Shown here in pieces: positions 57,790-64,000 of a stretch of DNA of 64,000 nucleotides (position 1 is the stretch's first letter; each line of letters starts with the position of its first letter). The DNA comes from Monodelphis domestica. Its lineage: Eukaryota; Chordata; Mammalia; Didelphimorphia; Didelphidae. The translations under genes were made by a program, and so were the position numbers. The stretch spans positions 438,889,612 through 438,953,611 of the forward strand of contig NC_077227.1 in NCBI RefSeq assembly GCF_027887165.1, in the 5' to 3' direction. Below the pieces are notes generated by a model that was given only the letters and a program-made list of their open reading frames with translations, did no database searches and was not told the DNA's origin.

Positions 57790-60700
57790 CACAGCTCATC
57801 TAAGAACCATGAAGATGCATCCTGAGTTTTGATGGAATAGAAGCCTCATGTAACAAAGGAGTGGAAACAAACCAGTGGCCCTACAGAAGGAGAATTGGTG
57901 AGAAACCTGAGCTTTTAAACTGAGGAATAAGGGTTGGAGGCTAAAAGGAAATGTAAATGGAAGCCTCGCTGTCAATGAATGGAGTCTAACAAGCTGTATA
58001 GAGAGAGTAATGGAAATTTTGCCCCCACTCCTGGGCTGCAAAGTGGGAGACTTCGGTGCATATGTGGTGTCATCCCTGTTAGACAGGGTTCCTTATTTGT
58101 TGACTGTTGGGGGAGTGAATTTCCTTTGCTACAGGGCTTCAATCAGCATCTTCCCCAGCTCATCTAAGAACCATGAAGATGCATCCTGAGTTTTGATGGA
58201 ATAGAAGCCTCATGTAACAAAGGAGTGGAAACAAACCGGTGGCCCTACGGGAGGAGAATGGTTGACTAACCAGATCTTTTAACCTGAGGATTTATGTTTG
58301 GAAGACAGAAAAAGAATTGAAAGAAGCCTCGCTGTCAATGAATGGAGAGTCTAATAAGTAGTATAAAAAGCAAATGAGAAATATTTCCCCCACGCCTGGG
58401 CTGCTGGTGGGAGACTTCAAGTGAAATGTGGTGTCATCCTTGGGAGACAAGGTTCCTTATATTTTGACTGTTGGGAGAGTGAATTAACTTTGCTGTAGGG
58501 TTTCAATCAGCATCTTCCCCAGCTCATCTAAGAACCATGAAGAAGCATCCTGAGTTTTGATGGAATGAAAGTCTCATGTGACAAAAGAGTTGAAACAAAC
58601 CAGTGGCCCTACAGACGGACAATTGTTGACAAACTTGAGGTTTTAAACATAGGAATAAGGTTTGGAGGCTAAAAGAAAATGTAAAAGGAAGCCTCGCTGT
58701 CAATGAAAGGAGAGTCTAACAAGTTGTATAGAGTGATTATTAGAAATATTGCCCCCATCTCAGGGCTGCAAGGTGGGAGACTTCAGGTGAAATGTGGTGT
58801 CATCCCTGTTAGACAGGGTTACTTATTTGTTGACTGTTGGGAGAGTGAAATTCTTTTGCTACAGGGCTTCAACCAGAATCTCCCACAGTCCCTTGAAGAG
58901 CTCTGTGGAAACATCCTGATTTATGGTGGAATGGAAGCCTCATGTGACAAAGGAGTGGAAACAAACTGGTGGCCCTACGGGAGGAGAATGGTTGACAAAC
59001 CTGATCTTTTAATCTGAGGATTTATGTTTGGAAAACAGGAGATAGAAGTAAAAGAATTCTCACTGTTAATGAACAGAGAGTCTAATAAGTAGTATAAAAA
59101 GCAAATGAGAAATATTGCCCCCACCCCTGGGCTGCCAGGTGGGAGACTTCAGGTGAAATGTGGTGTCATCCTTGTTAGACAAGGTTCCTTATTTTTTGAC
59201 TGTTGGGAGAGTGAATTTCCTTTCTTACAGGGCTTCAATCAGCATCTTCCACAGCTCATCTAAGAACCATGAAGATGCAACCTGAGTTTTGATGGAATGG
59301 AAGCCTCATGTAACAAAGGAGTGGAAACAAACCGGTGGCCCTACAGGAGGAGAATTGGTGAGAAACCTGATCTTTTAACCTGAGGATTTATGTTTGGAAA
59401 ACAGGAGATAGAAGTAAAAGAATTCTCTCTGTTAATGAATGGAGAGTCTAATAAGTTGTATAAAAAGCAAATGAGAAATATTGCCCCCATCCCTGGGCTG
59501 CCAGGTGGGAGACTTCAGGTGATATGTGGTGTCACCTTGTTAGACAAGGTTCCTTATTTTTTGACTGTTGGGAGAGTGAATTTCCTTTCTTACAGGGCTT
59601 CAATCAGCATCTTCCACAGCTCATCTAAGAACCATGAAGATGCATCCTGAGTTTTGATGGAATAGAAGCCTCATGTAACAAAGGAGTGGAAACAAACCGG
59701 TGGACCTACAGAAGGAGAATTGGTGAGAAACCTGAGCTTTTAAACTGAGGAATAAGGGTTGGAGGCTAAAAGGAAAAGTAAATGGAAGCCTCGCTGACAA
59801 TGAATGGAGAGTCTAACAAGCTGTATAGAGAGAGTAATGGAAATATTGCCCCCACCCCTGGGCTGCAAAGTGGGAGACTTCGGTGCATATGTGGTGTCAT
59901 CCCTGTTAGACAGGGTTCCTTATTTGTTGACTGTTGGGAGAGTGAAATTCTTTTGCTACAGGGCTTCAACCAGAATCTCTCACAGTCCCTTGAAGAGCTC
60001 TGTGGAAACATCCTGATTTATGGTGGAATGGAAGCCTCATGTGACAAAGGAGTGGAAACAAACTGGTGGCCCTACGGGAGGAGAATGGTTGACAAACCTG
60101 ATCTTTTAACCTGAGGATTTATGTTTGGAAAACAGAAGATAGAAGTAAAAGAATTCTCACTGTTAATGAACGGAGAGTCTAATAAGTAGTATAAAAAGCA
60201 AATGAGAAATATTGCCCCCACCCCTGGGCTGCCAGGTGGGAGACTTCAGGTGACATATGGTGTCATCCTTGTTAGACAAGGTTCCTTATTTTTTGACTGT
60301 TGGGAGAGTGAATTTCCTTTCTTACAGGTCTTCAATCAGCATCTTCCACAGCTTATCTAAGAACCATGAAGATGCATCCTGAGTTTTGATGGAATGGAAG
60401 CCTCATGTAAAAAAGGAGTGGAAACAATCCGGTGGCCCTACGGGAGGAGAATGGTTGACTAACCAGATCTTTTAACCTGAGGATTTATGTTTGGAAGACA
60501 GAAAAAGAATTGAAAGAAGCCTCGCTGTCAATGAATGGAGAGTCTAATAAGTAGTATAAAAAGCAAATGAGAAATATTGCCCCCACCCCTGGGCTGCCAG
60601 GTGGGAGACTTCAGGTGACATGTGGTGTCATCCTTGTTAGACAAGGTTCCTTATTTTTTGACTGTTCGGAGAGTGAATTTCCTTTCTTACAGGGCTTCAA

Positions 60701-62310
60701 TCAGCATCTTCCACAGCTCATCTAAGAACCATGAAGATGCATCCTGAGTTTTGATGGAATGGAAGCCTCATGTAACAAAGGAGTGGAAATAAACGGGTGG
60801 CCCTACAGAAGGAGAATTGGTGAGAAACCTGTGCTTTTAAACTGAGGAATAAGGGTTGGAGGCTAAAAGAAAATGTAAATGGAAGCCTCGCTGTCAATGA
60901 ATGGAGAGTCTAACAAGCTGTATAGAGAGAGTAATGGAAATATTGCCCCCACCCCTGGGCTGCAAAGTGGGAGACTTTGGTGCATATGTGGTGTCATCCC
61001 TGTTAGACAGGGTTCCTTATTTGTTGACTGTTGGGAGAGTGAATTTCCTTTGCTACAGGACTTCAATCAGCATCTTCCCCAGCTCATCTAAGAACCATGA
61101 AGATGCATCCTGAGTTTTGATGGAATAGAAGCCTCATGTAACAAAGGAGTGGAAACAAACCGGTGGCCCTACGGGAGGAGAATGGTTGACTAACCAGATC
61201 TTTTAACCTGAGGATTTATGTTTGGAAGGCATAAAAATTATTGAAAGAAGCCTCGCTGTCAATGAATGGAGAGTCTAATAAGTAGTATAAAAAGCAAATG
61301 AGAAATATTGCCCCCACCCCTGGGCTGCCAGGTGGGAGACTTCAGGTGAAATGTGGTGTCATCCTTGTTAGACAAGGTTCCTTATTTTTTGACTGTTGGG
61401 AGAGTGAATTTCCTTTCTTACAGGGCTTCAATCAGCATCTTCCACAGCTCATGTAAGAACCATGAAGATGCATCCTGAGTTTTGATGGAATAGAAGCCTC
61501 ATGTAACAAAGGAGTGGAAACAAACCGGTGGCCCTACGGGAGGAGAATGGTTGACTAACCAGATCTTTTAACCTGAGGATTTATGTTTGGAAGACAGAAG
61601 AAAGAATTAAAAGAAGTCTCATTGTCAATGAATGGAGAGTCAAATAAGTAGTATAAAAAGAAAATGAGAAATATTGCCCCCAACCCTAGGCTGCCAGGTG
61701 GGAGAATTCAGAAGAAATGTGGTGTCATCCTTGGGAGACAAGGTTCCTTATATTTTGACTGTTGGGAGAGTGAATTAACTTTGCTGTAGGGTTTCAATCA
61801 GCATCTTCCCCAGCTCATCTAAGAACCATGAAGAAGCATCCTGAGTTTTGATGGAATGAAAGTCTCAGGTGACAAAAGAGTTGAAACAAACCAGTGGCCC
61901 TACAGATGGACAATTGTTGACAAACTTGAGGTTTTAAACAGAGGAATAAGGTTTGGAGGCTAAAAGAAAATGTAAAAGGAAGCCTCGCTGTCAATGAAAG
62001 GAGAGTCTAACAAGTTGTATAGAGTGATTATTAGAAATATTGCCCCCATCTCAGGGCTGCAAGGTGGAAGACTTCAGGTGAAATGTGGTGTCATCCCTGT
62101 TAGACAGGGTTCCTTATTTGTTGACTGTTGGGAGAGTGAAATTCTTTTGCTACAGGGCTTCAAGCAGAATCTCCCACAGTCCCTTGAAGAGCTCTGTGGA
62201 AACATCCTGATTTATGGTGGAATGGAGGCCTCATGTGACAAAGGAGTGGAAACAAACCGGTGGCCCTACAGGAGGAGAATGGTTGACAAACCTGATCTTT
62301 TAACCTGAGG

Positions 62311-64000
62311 ATTTATGTTTGGAAAACAGGAGATAGAAGTAAAAGAATTCTCTCTGTTAATGAATGGAGAGTCTTATAAGTTGTATAAAAATCAAATGAG
62401 AAATATTGCCCCCATCCCTGGGCTGCCAGGTGGGAGACTTCAGGTGATATGTGGTGTCACCTTGTTAGACAAGGTTCCTGATTTGTTGAGTGTTGGGAGA
62501 GTGAATTTCCTTTCTTACAGGGCTTCAATCAGCATCTTCCACAGCTCATCAAAGAACCATGAATGCATCCTGAGTTTTGATGGAATGGAAGCCTCATGTA
62601 ACAAAGGAGTGGAAACAAACCGGTGGCCTTACAGAAGGAGAATTGGTAAGAAACCTGAGCTTTTAAACTGAGGAATAAGGGTTGGAGGCTAAAAGAAAAT
62701 GTAAATGGAAGCCTCGCTGTCAATGAATGGAGAGTCTAACAAGCTGTATAGAGAGAGCAATGGAAATATTGCCCCCACCCCTGGGCTGCAAAGTGGGAGA
62801 CTTCGGTGCATATGTGGTGTCATCCCTGTTAGACAGGGTTCCTTATTTGTTGACTGTTGGGGGAGTGAATTTCCTTTGCTACAGGGCTTCAATCAGCATC
62901 TTCCCCAGCTCATCTAAGAACCATGAAGATGCATCCTGAGTTTTGATGGAATGGAAGCCTCAGGTAACAAAGGAGTGGAAACAAACCGGTGGCCCTACAG
63001 GAGGAGAATGGTTGACAAACCTGATCTTTTAACCTGAGGATTTATGTTTGGAAAACAGGAGATAGAAGTAAAAGAATTCTCTCTGTTAATGAATGGAGAG
63101 TCTAATAAGTTGTATAAAAAGCAAATGAGAAATATTGCCCCCAACACTAGGCTGCCAGGTGGGAGAATTCAGAAGAAATGTGGTGTCAACATTTGGAGAC
63201 AAGGTTCCTTATATTTTGACTGTTGGGAGAGTGAATTATCTTTGCTGTAGGGTTTCAATCAGCATCTACCCCAGCTCATCTAAGAACCATGAAGAAGCAT
63301 CCTGAGTTTTGATGGAATGAAAGTCTCATGTCACAAAAGAGTTGAAACAAAGCAGTGGCCCTACAGATGGACAATTGTTGACAAACTTGAGGTTTTAAAC
63401 AGAGAAATAAGGTTTGGAAGCTAAAAGAAAATGTAAAAGGAAGCCTCGCTGTCAATGAAAGGAGAGTCTAACAAGTTGTATAGAGTGATTATTAGAAATA
63501 TTGCCCCCATCTCAGGGCTGCAAGGTGGGAGACTTCAGGTGAAATGTGCTGTCATCCCTGTTAGACAGGGTTCCTTATTTGTTGACTGTTGGGAGAGTGA
63601 AATTCTTTTGCTACAGGGCTTCAAGCAGAATCTCCCACAGTCCCTTGAAGAGCTCTGTGGAAACATCCTGATTTATGGTGGAATGGAAGCCTCATGTGAC
63701 AAAGGAGTGGAAACAAACCGGTGGCCCTACAGGAGGTGAATGGTTGACAAACCTGATCTTTTAACCTGAGGATTTATGTTTGGAAAACAGGAGATAGAAG
63801 TAAAAGAATTCTCTCTGTTAATGAATGGAGAGTCTAATAAGTTGTATAAAAAGCAAATGAGAAATATTGCCCCCATCCCTGGGCTGCCAGGTGGGAGACT
63901 TCAGGTGATATGTGGTGTCACCTTGTTAGACAAGGTTCCTTATTTTTTGACTGTTGGGAGAGTGAATTTCCTTTCTTACAGGGCTTCAATCAGCATCTTC
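62311..64000. repeat. Higher-order repeat, copy 2 (cut by the window edge)
   Basis: Start of the second 6.2-kb period. Diagnostic oddities of copy 1 recur: the deletion giving ACCATGAATGCATCC (56346 and 62557), the CCAACACTAGGCTGCC segment (56930 and 63141) and the AACATTTGGAGACAAGG variant (56978 and 63189). The repeat continues to the last base, so its true length is not visible. Confidence 0.9.

Larger units (their letters stand above)
49110..64000. repeat. Tandem array of a ~365-bp unit (satellite), continuing past the window
   Basis: An anchor of form TGTTAGACAGGGTTCCTTAT recurs 42 times: first eight or so near 49213, 49577, 49936, 50301, 50670, 50971, 51255, 51618, then 51871, 52239 and every 360-368 bp to 63923. 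Two gaps are short (about 300 and 253 bp), marking shortened units at the left edge. Each unit has, in order, AATGGAGAGTCTAATAAG, ATTGCCCCCACCCCTGGGCT, the anchor, GACTGTTGGGAGAGTGAATT, a pyrimidine tract ending TACAGGGCTTCAATCAGC, AGCCTCATGTAACAAAGGAG and AACAAACCGGTGGCCCTAC. Short frames exist in several phases on both strands in most units; none runs through more than about one unit, so I see no protein gene. Confidence 0.97.

Noticed and set aside
49110-64000. Array units as a protein-coding repeat gene (recurrent frames of about 60-118 codons)
   Set aside because: Several frames are open at once on both strands, frames are ended by the same stops in each unit, and one-base length changes between units swap the frame. 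No sign of selection for one frame.
49110-64000. Array as the marsupial X-inactivation RNA Rsx
   Set aside because: Rsx tandem repeats, as I recall, have short units of a few tens of bases; a 365-bp unit does not fit, and no flanking Rsx or neighbouring gene text was recognised.
49110-64000. CENP-B box in the array unit (around CTTCGGTGCATATGTGG)
   Set aside because: It has TTCG and the central A but lacks the CGGG half. No full match to the core was seen.
1-64000. CRISPR array or bacterial operon content
   Set aside because: No short direct repeats with unique spacers; all structure is vertebrate interspersed repeat and satellite.

Overview
The window is non-coding, repeat-rich vertebrate DNA, almost certainly from a marsupial. 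The evidence is the LINE-1 family with marsupial-type ORF2 and 3' UTR, a tRNA-derived SINE of the marsupial SINE1/WALLSI type, MIR/Ther-like SINEs, and class I (gammaretrovirus-like) endogenous retrovirus fossils. I cannot tell the species. I found no host protein-coding exon, tRNA gene, rRNA or CRISPR array.

Layout. 1-4640: 3' two thirds of a LINE-1 (L1-A), then a piece of an older L1 to 5040. 5043-9000: a shortened class I ERV fossil (ERV-1: gag, 3' region, start of an LTR). 9020-10245: an L1 fragment (L1-B). 10246-29957: a second class I ERV fossil (ERV-2: gag, protease, RT, RNase H, integrase, 3' region, 3' LTR). ERV-2 has been split by a stack of later insertions: L1-C in gag; L1-D in protease, itself hit by a solo LTR that carries a further insert; a second solo LTR at the right edge of L1-D; a SINE in RT; a solo LTR in integrase; and a near full-length L1 (L1-E, 5.9 kb) in the 3' region. 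Most of these have visible target-site duplications, so the order of events can be read. 29958-34211: a third ERV fossil (ERV-3) with a different LTR family, an inverted solo LTR inside its 5' LTR, and an internal region I cannot match to any retroviral gene.

34212-49000 is ordinary intergenic DNA with scattered SINEs (SINE1, MIR/Ther), old L1 pieces on both strands and one more LTR-like sequence. From about 49.1 kb to the right edge lies a tandem array with a unit of about 365 bp: 42 copies of one anchor sequence in the window, continuing beyond it. It has at least three unit subtypes and a 17-unit (6211 bp) higher-order period whose two copies are nearly identical where both are visible. 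Units at the left edge are the most diverged and irregular.

There is no operon-like cooperation here. The biology is a history of transposition and of satellite growth by unequal exchange. The most notable items are the 365-bp array and its higher-order structure, two L1 copies sharing the same ORF2 stop codon (suggesting a defective source mobilised in trans), an L1 tail that looks like a 3' transduction, and reciprocal nesting of two LTR families.
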